Shown piece after piece: positions 6,636-12,673 of a stretch of 16,486 bases of DNA (position 1 is the first letter of the stretch; the number at the start of each line of letters is the position of its first letter). Below the pieces are notes generated by a model, which had not been told where the DNA came from, did no database searches, and saw only the letters and a program-made list of their open reading frames with translations. This DNA is from Thermoprotei archaeon (GTDB lineage: Archaea; Thermoproteota; Thermoprotei; Thermofilales; B20-G17): positions 1-16,486 of the forward strand of contig QMSC01000013.1 in NCBI GenBank assembly GCA_003649515.1, in the 5' to 3' direction. A program made the position numbers and the translations under genes.

Positions 6636-8822
6636 CTATATGAGGTAGGAGGGGCTTGAAACCCTTCTCTCCCTAAGGCTTTTAGCTCTTTCACCCCATA
6701 GCTTATAGTAGCGTATCATGTCCTCAGTAATTGAGGGCTTGACCTTGCTGAGGGCACTACGGAAGTGCCTCATGGACACTTTCGTAATGTTTATATCCTC
6801 TCTAAGTGCGAGCATACCTGCCTCACGTGCAAGCACTTCTAAATCAGACCCTGAGAATCCTTCCGTGACCCTGGCTATCTCCATTAAGTCTACATCACTA
6901 TCTAAGGGCATGTTCCTTGTATGAATCTTGAGTATTTCATAACGCGCTTTTTCATCTGGTGGAGGAACGTATATCACTCTATCAAATCTTCCAGGTCTCA
7001 AGAGAGCTGGATCAAGGATGTCAGGCCTATTTGTCGCTCCAATAACGACAACCCCTTCAAGCTTTTCAATACCGTCCATCTCGATGAGAAGCTGACTCAC
7101 CACTCTTTCAGTTACCATTGAATCTCCTACTCCCAAGCCTCTCATAGGCGCTATCGCATCTATTTCATCTATGAAAACTACGGCGGGAGCTACTTGTCTC
7201 GCTTTTCTGAATATTTCCCTTATAGCTCTCTCCGACTCGCCAACCCATTTACTAAACACTTCAGGACCTTTAATGCTTATGAAGTTGGCATCGCTCTCTG
7301 TTGCTACAGCCTTTGCCAGCAGAGTCTTACCACAACCCGGTGGACCGTAGAGAAGCACTCCTTTAGGCGGTCTTATTCCAAGCCTCTTAAAGGCTTCTGG
7401 GAACTTTAGCGGCCACTCAACGGCCTCGCGGAGCTCCTGTTTAACCTCCTCTAGTCCGCCTATATCATCCCATCTAACTGAGGGAACCTCTATTTCTATT
7501 TCGCGTAAAGCTGTTGGCGTTATCTCTCTGAAAGCTTTCATAAAGTCTTCCATTGTAACCTCAATTTTCTCAAGCACCTCTGTCGGTATCCTATCCTGCT
7601 CGAGATCTATTTCAGGCAGATATCGTCTAAGTGCTTTCATTGCAGCCTCCCTACTTAGTGCAGCTAGGTCAGCACCAACAAATCCATGAGTTATTTCCGC
7701 TAATTTCCTCAGATCAACGTTGCTTGCGAGAGGCATATTCCTGGTGTGCACTAGGAATATCTCGTATCGCCCTTGCTTGTCCGGTACTCCTATCTCTATT
7801 TCTCTGTCAAATCTTCCCGGCCTTCTTAGAGCAGGGTCTAGAGCATTAGGTCTGTTTGTTGCCCCTATAACTATAACATCACCGCGCGCTTCTAGGCCGT
7901 CCATTAGTGCTAGTAGTTGTGCTACTACTCTTTTTTCTACTTCTCCTGTCACTTCTTCTCTTTTAGGCGCTATTGCGTCTATTTCATCTATGAAAATTAT
8001 CGCGGGAGCGTGTTTCTTAGCCTCCTCAAATATTTCTCTCAATCTTTGCTCGCTTTCACCATAAAACTTACTCATAATTTCAGGACCATTAATAGCGATA
8101 AAGTACGCATCGCTCTCTGTTGCTACAGCCTTTGCCAGCAGAGTCTTACCACAACCCGGTGGACCGTATAAGAGAATGCCTTTGGGAGGCTCTATTCCAA
8201 GCCTTCTAAATAACTCGGGGTGCTTTAAGGGAAGCTCAACCATCTCCCTAATCTTCTGCTTAGCCTCCTCCAAATCACCAATATCATCGTACGTTACTCG
8301 TGGAATTCTACTTAGGTCTACAGCCCTCTCAAGAACTATAAGCTTCGTACTTTCCTTCACAACCACTATTTGATTGGGTTTTACGGATAACACCTGAAAG
8401 AGTATTGCCTGTCCTAGGACAGGGATTTGTATAAAATCACCCTCACAAAGAGGATTGTCCAAAAGCTTTCTCTTGATCCAGGAAATGAAGTTATCGTCTA
8501 TTGAAATGGTCATTTGAGCTGGTGCTATTTTCACCGATACTGCCTCTCTGACGCTGGCTCTGCGCACGACTACCTTATCGCCTATGTTTGCGCCAGCATT
8601 TCGCCTCGTAATGCTATCCATTCTTATGACCCTCGTGCCATAATCGCTTGTATAGCCGTGCCAAGCCTTTGCTGCCGTACGCCTCTTTCCTATAATCTCT
8701 ACGATATCGCCAGCGCTTAAGCCCATTTGTTCCATGACTTCAGGGTCTATTCGAACCTTCCACCTACCTACTTCTCGTTGCCCTAGCTCAGCAACTCTTA
8801 GAGTAATCTCCTTCAGCGGCAT
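6636..8822 (-). CDS. cdc48: Cdc48/VAT-type AAA+ ATPase (p97 homologue)
   Basis: A 728-residue double-AAA protein with the N-terminal double-psi barrel and beta-clam substrate domain (about 1-175). D1 has Walker A GPPGCGKT at 220-227 and Walker B IIFIDEID near 275-282. D2 has Walker A at 493-500 and Walker B VVFIDEID near 548-555. Arginine fingers and sensor motifs (ATNRP, RRPGRFDR, LRPGRFDR) are present in both rings. The archaeal protein is a hexameric unfoldase that pulls apart substrates, commonly for the proteasome. The C-terminus SYLI lacks a clean HbYX proteasome-docking triplet. ATG 8822 is preceded by GAGGGAG about 13 bases upstream. The two Walker A regions share an identical 62-base DNA stretch. 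A small winged-helix-like gene follows on the same strand. Confidence 0.96.
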   Translation of the reverse strand: MPLKEITLRVAELGQREVGRWKVRIDPEVMEQMGLSAGDIVEIIGKRRTAAKAWHGYTSDYGTRVIRMDSITRRNAGANIGDKVVVRRASVREAVSVKIAPAQMTISIDDNFISWIKRKLLDNPLCEGDFIQIPVLGQAILFQVLSVKPNQIVVVKESTKLIVLERAVDLSRIPRVTYDDIGDLEEAKQKIREMVELPLKHPELFRRLGIEPPKGILLYGPPGCGKTLLAKAVATESDAYFIAINGPEIMSKFYGESEQRLREIFEEAKKHAPAIIFIDEIDAIAPKREEVTGEVEKRVVAQLLALMDGLEARGDVIVIGATNRPNALDPALRRPGRFDREIEIGVPDKQGRYEIFLVHTRNMPLASNVDLRKLAEITHGFVGADLAALSREAAMKALRRYLPEIDLEQDRIPTEVLEKIEVTMEDFMKAFREITPTALREIEIEVPSVRWDDIGGLEEVKQELREAVEWPLKFPEAFKRLGIRPPKGVLLYGPPGCGKTLLAKAVATESDANFISIKGPEVFSKWVGESERAIREIFRKARQVAPAVVFIDEIDAIAPMRGLGVGDSMVTERVVSQLLIEMDGIEKLEGVVVIGATNRPDILDPALLRPGRFDRVIYVPPPDEKARYEILKIHTRNMPLDSDVDLMEIARVTEGFSGSDLEVLAREAGMLALREDINITKVSMRHFRSALSKVKPSITEDMIRYYKLWGERAKSLRERRVSSPSYLI
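7288..7349 (-). repeat. 62-base direct repeat, copy in Cdc48 D2
   Basis: Identical base for base to 8107-8168, including all synonymous positions. It encodes the Walker A loop and following helix (from YGPPGCGKT to ATESDA). Sequence on either side is clearly diverged. Confidence 0.9.
8107..8168 (-). repeat. 62-base direct repeat, copy in Cdc48 D1
   Basis: Partner of 7288-7349 in the same gene, 819 bases away and in the same orientation. It covers the D1 Walker A loop. No mismatch was seen between the copies on reading them side by side. Confidence 0.9.
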
Positions 8823-9117
8823 AGAAATCCAACTCCCTCTCGAAAGCCCATGAAAGAATCTGTTGAGAATCTAATAAGTCTTACCATCAATTAACACTCC
8901 ATGTCTAGTTCGTTGACAGCTCATAAACGTTCACAATAAACCGTCTAATTATTAAACATATGATATCATCCGCCTTCCCGCCGAAGCAGAGGGTCTTCTG
9001 GCGTTGTGAGAGACTGACAGAGTTGCACGAGTTGACTCGTAAAACCTAACAAAATATTTATACGACCTGTTTCTTTCACACTTGAGACAGAGACCTTCTA
9101 CCTACAAGGGAAAAGTA
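8823..9117 (+). promoter_or_regulatory. Divergent intergenic region between cdc48 and alba
   Basis: About 295 bases separate the divergent cdc48 (minus) and alba (plus) genes. It holds a clear TATA box for alba, AAAATATTTATA at 9051-9062, about 26 bases before the likely transcript start near 9083. For alba the leader then carries AAGGGA six bases before ATG 9118. On the minus side a weak AT-rich box near 8866-8880 may serve cdc48. It also holds a GC-rich hairpin at 8979-9003 and a small inverted repeat ACGAG-ttga-CTCGT at 9027-9040. No protein reading frame is convincing. Confidence 0.65.
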
Positions 9118-9393
9118 ATGAGCGCGGCTATAGTACGAGTCGGCAAAAAGCCCGTTTCAAGATACATAAATCTTTGCCTAGTTTTCTTCCACTCAGGATA
9201 TGACGTGGTGAGGATCAGAGCGCGGGGAAGTAGAATCCCCAAAGCCATTGAAATAGCAGAGCGTGTAAGGAAGTACTTCATGAGAAATGTCCTAATTGAG
9301 AAGGTAGAGATAGGCAGCGATATGATTGCAATGCATGGAGGGATACCTCGACGAATAAGCACCATAATAATCACGTTGAGGAGGGGAGAGTAA
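9118..9393 (+). CDS. alba: Alba family DNA/RNA-binding chromatin protein
   Basis: A 91-residue protein beginning MSAAIVRVGKKPVSRYINL and continuing VVRIRARGSRIPKAIEIAERVRKYF, the Alba fold signature. The GKKPV lysine pair corresponds to the DNA-contacting lysines of Sulfolobus Alba, whose acetylation weakens DNA binding. The C-terminal strand RRISTIIITLRRGE matches the family's end. Alba coats and bridges DNA and binds RNA in archaeal cells. ATG 9118 is preferred over an in-frame TTG at 9082 because it gives the usual short N-terminus and has AAGGGA six bases upstream. A TATA box lies at 9051-9062. The next gene starts directly after this stop, so the two form an operon. Confidence 0.93.
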   Translation: MSAAIVRVGKKPVSRYINLCLVFFHSGYDVVRIRARGSRIPKAIEIAERVRKYFMRNVLIEKVEIGSDMIAMHGGIPRRISTIIITLRRGE

Positions 9394-9912
9394 GTGGTGA
9401 AAACACCTTTCTGCGTCTTCGACTTAAAGACTGGAGTGCCATGCACTAAATGTCAGGCTCTCATAGAAAGCGGAAAGTACTCCATGCTGGATTTTGAAGT
9501 ATCGAAGACGCTCTATGAAATTGAGAAGGGATTCCCATTCCTTAAGGACGCGGAGTACGTTAGGAGCTTAGAGGTTAGCGGCATCCTAGTTATTATTTTA
9601 AGGGGAATTGAGGAGGTCTATCGGAGCTATATAAGGCATCTAGAGGCTAGAATCGCCAGAGCACTCGTCTATAGAAGATTTAAAAACATCAAAGTAGTTC
9701 TGGAAAAACATGATCTTAGAGCTATGGCCGAGCAATTACTATCCCCCGCGAGGTTAATCTCCTTCACAGTAGTATGGTTTCCCGACGGAAGTTCGGAATA
9801 TGTATTCAGGATTAGACGAAGCGATTTTAAACGGCTCCCCTATCCAGTAAACGTCTTAGAAAAGATAATTGGTAGTATACTTCAGAAGCCGGTTAAAATA
9901 TCAAGCATATAG
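9394..9912 (+). CDS. NusA/KH-like protein of crenarchaeal type, with N-terminal cysteines
   Basis: A 172-residue protein with Cys7, Cys17 and Cys20 near its start (PFCVFDLKTGVPCTKCQ), then an acidic/hydrophobic helical part and a later segment LISFTVVWFPDGSSEYVFRIRRSDF. The overall pattern recalls the small crenarchaeal proteins annotated as NusA-like transcription elongation factors with a degenerate KH fold. I assign that from memory of the family and not from a clear GxxG loop. The cysteines could bind a metal, but there are only three at the N-terminus. It begins with GTG immediately after the Alba stop, preceded by GAGGGGAGAG as a ribosome site; the next codon is also GTG. Co-transcription with Alba suggests an RNA- or nucleic-acid-binding role. 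Confidence 0.6.
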   Translation: MVKTPFCVFDLKTGVPCTKCQALIESGKYSMLDFEVSKTLYEIEKGFPFLKDAEYVRSLEVSGILVIILRGIEEVYRSYIRHLEARIARALVYRRFKNIKVVLEKHDLRAMAEQLLSPARLISFTVVWFPDGSSEYVFRIRRSDFKRLPYPVNVLEKIIGSILQKPVKISSI

Positions 9913-9950
9913 TTACAACTAGTTCTCTCAATGTGGAGTTCTCTTAGTCA

Positions 9951-9978
9951 AAAAGTATTTTAACACCTTACTGGTGTT
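9951..9978 (+). promoter_or_regulatory. TATA box and adjacent inverted repeat before the zinc-ribbon gene
   Basis: AAAAGTATTTTA at 9951-9962 is followed at once by the perfect inverted repeat AACACC-ttact-GGTGTT (9962-9978). The repeat lies between the TATA box and the expected transcript start near 9983. That is where an archaeal repressor would act, although a stem-loop ending the upstream Alba operon is also possible. Confidence 0.5.
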
Positions 9979-10004
9979 TTCTAAGGCTGTAGAGGGAGAG
10001 GATC

Positions 10005-10202
10005 ATGGCATCGATGAGAGCAGAGGCTAGGTCTTTGAAAGTCCCTACGTGTACTTCCTGCGGGCATCCAATACCGCCCTACGAGCGAGGAGTAAGCTTC
10101 AAATGTCCTAACTGTGGACAGGCGACCATCTGGCGTTGCGAAAAGTGTAGAAAGCTCATGAATCCCTATATTTGTCCCAAGTGCGGGTTTAAAGGTCCTT
10201 AA
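10005..10202 (+). CDS. Archaeal zinc-ribbon RNA-binding protein (DUF1610-like)
   Basis: Sixty-five residues with four CxxC knuckles: CTSC, CPNC, CEKC and CPKC, spaced as two zinc ribbons. The layout (PTCTSCGHPIPPYERGVSFKCPNCGQATIWRCEKCRKLMNPYICPKCGFKGP) is that of the small archaeal zinc-ribbon proteins predicted to bind RNA. In many archaea this gene stands beside the elongation factor 1-beta gene, as here, which supports a translation-related role. ATG 10005 has AGAGGGAGAGG just upstream; ATG 10014 is an alternative. Two zinc ions are expected. The exact RNA target is not known to me. Confidence 0.85.
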   Translation: MASMRAEARSLKVPTCTSCGHPIPPYERGVSFKCPNCGQATIWRCEKCRKLMNPYICPKCGFKGP

Positions 10203-10223
10203 GATGTAGTTAAAACCAAAAGC

Positions 10224-10233
10224 TTGATATATT
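10224..10233 (+). promoter_or_regulatory. TATA box of aEF1B
   Basis: TTGATATATT is centred about 40 bases before ATG 10269. The implied short leader ends with GGTGAT, a ribosome site four bases before the ATG. The factor therefore has its own promoter even though it follows the zinc-ribbon gene by 66 bases. Confidence 0.5.
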
Positions 10234-10268
10234 TCTAGAGCAATTCGCTTGTAAGCTTCGGTGATAGA

Positions 10269-10538
10269 ATGGCTAAAGTAATGGTGCTCGCCAGAATATT
10301 CCCTAGTGAGATAGGCGTTGACTTAAATAAGGTTCTTGAATCCATTAAGGAAAAACTACCTATAGAGATAAAAATAAATGATTATAAGGAAGAGCCTATA
10401 GCTTTCGGATTAAAGGCTCTGAAAGTTCAATTTCTGATGCCCGAGGACTTTGAGGGCGGAACCACAGTCATAGAAAACCTTGCGTCAGAGATTAACGAAG
10501 TGAGCCAAGTTGAAATACTAATGGTTTCAAGGATCTAA
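10269..10538 (+). CDS. ef1b: Translation elongation factor 1-beta (aEF1B)
   Basis: An 89-residue protein of the EF1 guanine-nucleotide-exchange family. It recharges EF-1alpha with GTP during elongation. Visible landmarks are KVMVLARIFPSEIGVDLNKV, IAFGLKALKVQFLMPEDFEGGTTVIE and a terminal VEILMVSRI. The ALKV segment followed by the acidic stretch is characteristic of archaeal EF-1beta. Length is normal for the archaeal form, which lacks the eukaryotic N-terminal extension. GGTGAT lies just before ATG 10269. The zinc-ribbon gene upstream is a usual neighbour. The AT-rich, gene-free transposon remnant region begins right after its stop. Confidence 0.93.
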   Translation: MAKVMVLARIFPSEIGVDLNKVLESIKEKLPIEIKINDYKEEPIAFGLKALKVQFLMPEDFEGGTTVIENLASEINEVSQVEILMVSRI

Positions 10539-10853
10539 AATTTAAGTTCTAATCGTTCACCTCATCCGTAGCTTCGTGTTTTAAATTGTATCTTTCTGTA
10601 TTAGCCACGGATGGGTTCATTACGGATGGGTGTCCTCCAAGCCCGATTGCGGGAGCACCTTATCGCTGACATTACTATTCGATTACCCTGTTCAGCACTC
10701 CTCCTCATCGAACTTGGATTCATGGAGGCTCATAACCCTCAAGACCTCATCGGGTTCAGCATCCACTAGGTATTCAAAGAGGATAGATGTAAATTTACTT
10801 CTGCTACAGCATCAACATATGTAATAGTCCTAAGAGGACTCAAAAAGATACAG
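10539..10853. other. Gene-poor stretch between aEF1B and the TnpB remnant
   Basis: No intact gene is visible. A short open stretch on the minus strand (about 10692-10795) reads ILFEYLVDAEPDEVLRVM and continues to DEEEC before a stop; it has no recognisable family and may be a fossil of a gene end. Two copies of ACGGATGGGT lie at 10607-10616 and 10622-10631. The DNA is probably debris at the margin of the decayed element described next. Confidence 0.5.
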
Positions 10854-11350
10854 TTATCCATAGTTTGAAATAATTTTACGATATGGTTTTCCTACCCCGG
10901 GTTCAGCGGATGTTCGCTCACTAATGCGAACATCCATCCTGGGACACATCAACTCAACTCCCTCAGGGTTCATCGGGAGTAAATCATCGGTCTCGCCCCT
11001 TTCGGGTAACTCTTTTCCTCCTCAGGATTGGGGAAGATTACTTCCTCCCACACCTTCATCGAAGAATGGAAACCCTCATCGTTTGTCTTTTTATACTCCA
11101 CTTTTTAAGCCAATACTTAATGGTAGTTCTATAAACTCCAAACTTTTTGGCAAGTTCATTTAAAGTTCTTTTAAACTCTCTAGACCTTGGAATTAACCTA
11201 TTTTCTTCTTTTCTATTCTGTGCTGTCCCAAATTATATCTATCGCTCTTTGTAGAAGATACCTGTAACTACTAAGAAACTCTCTTACGTCGTAACAATGT
11301 TTTACTTTATAGCTAACAATCTTGTAAGAGTTTCTTTGCACCTTCACCAC
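10854..11350 (-). pseudogene. tnpB: Decayed TnpB remnant (IS607/IS200-605-type element)
   Basis: Fragments in several minus-strand frames resemble the two ends of an archaeal TnpB, an RNA-guided nuclease encoded by IS607/IS605 elements. The N-terminal piece VQRNSYKIVSYKVKHCYDV continues through FLSSYRYLLQRAIDIIWDS to a stop at about 11213. In another frame follows NRKEENRLIPRSREFKRTL, then a helix-turn-helix-like stretch NELAKKFGVYRTTIKYWLKK, ending at 11056. The last piece, PERGETDDLLPMNPEGVEL, looks like the variable TnpB tail and ends at 10854. The catalytic RuvC core and zinc finger are missing, so a large internal deletion has occurred. No product can be active. Confidence 0.75.
10908..10935. 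repeat. Perfect 10-bp inverted repeat at the TnpB tail
   Basis: GGATGTTCGC-tcactaat-GCGAACATCC. It lies in the region that in TnpB elements encodes the tail and overlaps the guide (omega) RNA. It could be a preserved piece of such an RNA stem, an element end or a terminator. Confidence 0.7.
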
Positions 11351-11914
11351 CTTCTTATACTTGTGTGATCTCATTCCATGCGACTTACCAGCGAAACGGA
11401 GATATTATCGTGGTTAAATCTTCGATTAGCTCTTCTTGTTGTGTTTCCCTTATTTATAACTACTATTTCTGTTCCGTAACTCTTGAAGAATTCCTCTAAA
11501 GTCTTGAAACCAAACCTTGCTAGTCTATCTGGATACGCTATAACGACTTTGAAACTTCACTATTCATTACCATTTTTAGCAGTTTTTGAAAACTCCTCCT
11601 ATCTTCTTTTAATTCAGATCCTATGTCCTTAAAAATTTCTATTTCCCATACTCTTTCCCTCGCATAACGTCTTATTAGCTCTATTTGTCTCTCTAAATTA
11701 TCCTCTCAAGTACGAGATGAAACCCTCGCATAACCCACCATCTTCCTTCCTTCAAGAATTCCTAAAATTCACTTTATTTCTGATTCGGAAACTCTCCTCT
11801 TTCCACCTACAGTCCTAACACACCTAATCTTTCCTTCCTTATCCCATTTCTGAATAGTTTTAACGTAAACTCCAAGTAGCTTAGATCATCTTTTAGCGTG
11901 TATAGCTTTTCCAT
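11342..11914 (-). pseudogene. tnpA: Decayed IS607-family serine recombinase (TnpA)
   Basis: Read from ATG 11914 on the minus strand, with frameshifts and stop codons, the sequence gives a recognisable IS607 TnpA. The MerR-like start is SKLLGVYVKTIQKWDKEGKI and RTVGGKRRVSESEIK; next come the catalytic serine region MVGYARVSSR and ERQIELIRRYA, then RRSFQKLLKMVMNSEVSK. After a frameshift come VVIAYPDRLARFGFKTLEEF and YGTEIVVINKG, and after another the tail KSHGMRSHKYKKVVK, running into the TnpB start. At least three in-frame stops and three frame changes show that it is dead. In life it would have catalysed serine-type transposition of the element together with tnpB. Confidence 0.88.
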
Positions 11915-12019
11915 GTTTACTCACAGACGCTCATCAAATACTTAGCTGTTTTGCAAGACTTACGTTCGAACCTTTCCACACTTATCGCTAGCTAACTATA
12001 GTAAAATTGATAAAGGACT

Positions 12020-12029
12020 TACTATACAT
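12020..12029 (+). promoter_or_regulatory. Probable TATA region of the Lrp-like gene
   Basis: TACTATACAT-like AT-rich box about 30 bases before GTG 12055. The spacing fits a nearly leaderless transcript. GGTGAT lies about 10 bases before the GTG. Confidence 0.35.
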
Positions 12030-12054
12030 TTACGTTTGTACATGGTGATATTAA

Positions 12055-12525
12055 GTGAGTCTAGACTACCTCCATTTGACTGAGAAACAGATGCAGCTTC
12101 TCAAGCTCCTTTTCAGGAAAAGTCAACCAGTTCATGTATTTACTATAAGAGAAACGCAGAGCGAGCTGGCACGAGAGCTTGGCATTACGCGCCAAGCTCT
12201 GAACATACATCTAAGAAGGCTTAGAGAGGAAGGATTAATACGCACAGGGAGAGGATTCATAGACCTCACGGAGAAAGCTCTTGAACTGCTAGGAGTAAAA
12301 ACTGCAGAAGTCTTCGTGCTAGTAAGGATCGAGCCAAAGGCTCGAACTCAGGCCTATGCTAAGATCAAGAACCTATCGGCAGAGAAGGTATATAGGGTAA
12401 CGGGCAACGTTGATATAATTGCCGTCGTCAACCAATCTAAGCTCGATGACTTTCTAAAGAAAGTCTCAAGGATTGAGGGAGTAAGGGAAACTAACACTCA
12501 TGTAGTAATAGAAACTTTAAAATAA
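12055..12525 (+). CDS. Lrp/AsnC-type transcription regulator (HTH plus RAM domain)
   Basis: A 156-residue protein in two parts. Residues about 1-72 form a winged helix-turn-helix (ETQSELARELGITRQALNIHLRRLREEGLIRTG) that is longer than the standard AsnC head. Residues about 84-156 are a RAM/AsnC ligand-binding domain (FVLVRIEPKARTQAYAKIK, YRVTGNVDIIAVV, IEGVRETNTHVVIETLK). Such proteins form dimers and octamers and respond to amino acids or other small molecules; the ligand here cannot be read from sequence. The start is GTG 12055. It lies alone, next to the transposon remnant on one side and tRNA-Val on the other. A stand-alone RAM-domain protein is encoded about 3 kb away at 15353-15592. Confidence 0.85.
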   Translation: MSLDYLHLTEKQMQLLKLLFRKSQPVHVFTIRETQSELARELGITRQALNIHLRRLREEGLIRTGRGFIDLTEKALELLGVKTAEVFVLVRIEPKARTQAYAKIKNLSAEKVYRVTGNVDIIAVVNQSKLDDFLKKVSRIEGVRETNTHVVIETLK

Positions 12526-12529
12526 GGCA

Positions 12530-12539
12530 CATAAATACT
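12530..12539 (+). promoter_or_regulatory. TATA box of tRNA-Val
   Basis: CATAAATACT is centred 27 bases before the first tRNA base, directly after the stop of the Lrp-like gene. Confidence 0.6.
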
Positions 12540-12561
12540 AATGGATCTCGGTCTAAAAACT

Positions 12562-12653
12562 GGGCCCGTCGTCTAGTGGTTAGGATAGCGTTCCAGCGCC
12601 CTAAGGCCGCCCTCACGAGGCGGAGGTCCGGGGTTCGAACCCCCGCGGGCCCA
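12562..12653 (+). tRNA. tRNA-Val(CAC) with a 19-base non-canonical intron
   Basis: The acceptor stem GGGCCCG (12562-12568) pairs with CGGGCCC (12646-12652), followed by discriminator A12653. The T arm is CGGGG-TTCGAAC-CCCCG (12629-12645). The anticodon stem CCGCC/GGCGG (12607-12611, 12619-12623) encloses loop CTCACGA, giving anticodon CAC at 12614-12616. Between the D arm, which ends GGAT at 12586, and the anticodon stem there are 20 bases where one is expected; removing 19 gives a 73-nt tRNA. The variable loop AGGTC is normal. CCA is not encoded. Confidence 0.88.
12588..12606 (+). other. Non-canonical tRNA-Val intron near position 26
   Basis: Nineteen extra bases between the D stem and the anticodon stem. 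The boundaries may be 12588-12606 (A26 kept) or 12587-12605 (G26 kept, position 25/26, a site I recall from other crenarchaeal tRNAs). The insert contains a small GCG/CGC pairing. Confidence 0.65.
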
Positions 12654-12673
12654 TGACATTTTTGAGTATATTT

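Noticed and set aside
10924..11163. Plus-strand frame of 79 codons in the gene-poor stretch
   Set aside because: It runs antisense to the TnpB remnant, and its Ser/Pro-rich translation has no family resemblance.
10539..12054. CRISPR array or prophage in the gene-poor region
   Set aside because: No regularly spaced repeats and no phage genes; the region is explained by a decayed IS607-type element.
12562..12653. Reading the tRNA as tRNA-Glu(CTC)
   Set aside because: The D arm looks Glu-like, but a CTC anticodon would need a loop without T33; the CCGCC/GGCGG stem frames CAC with T33.
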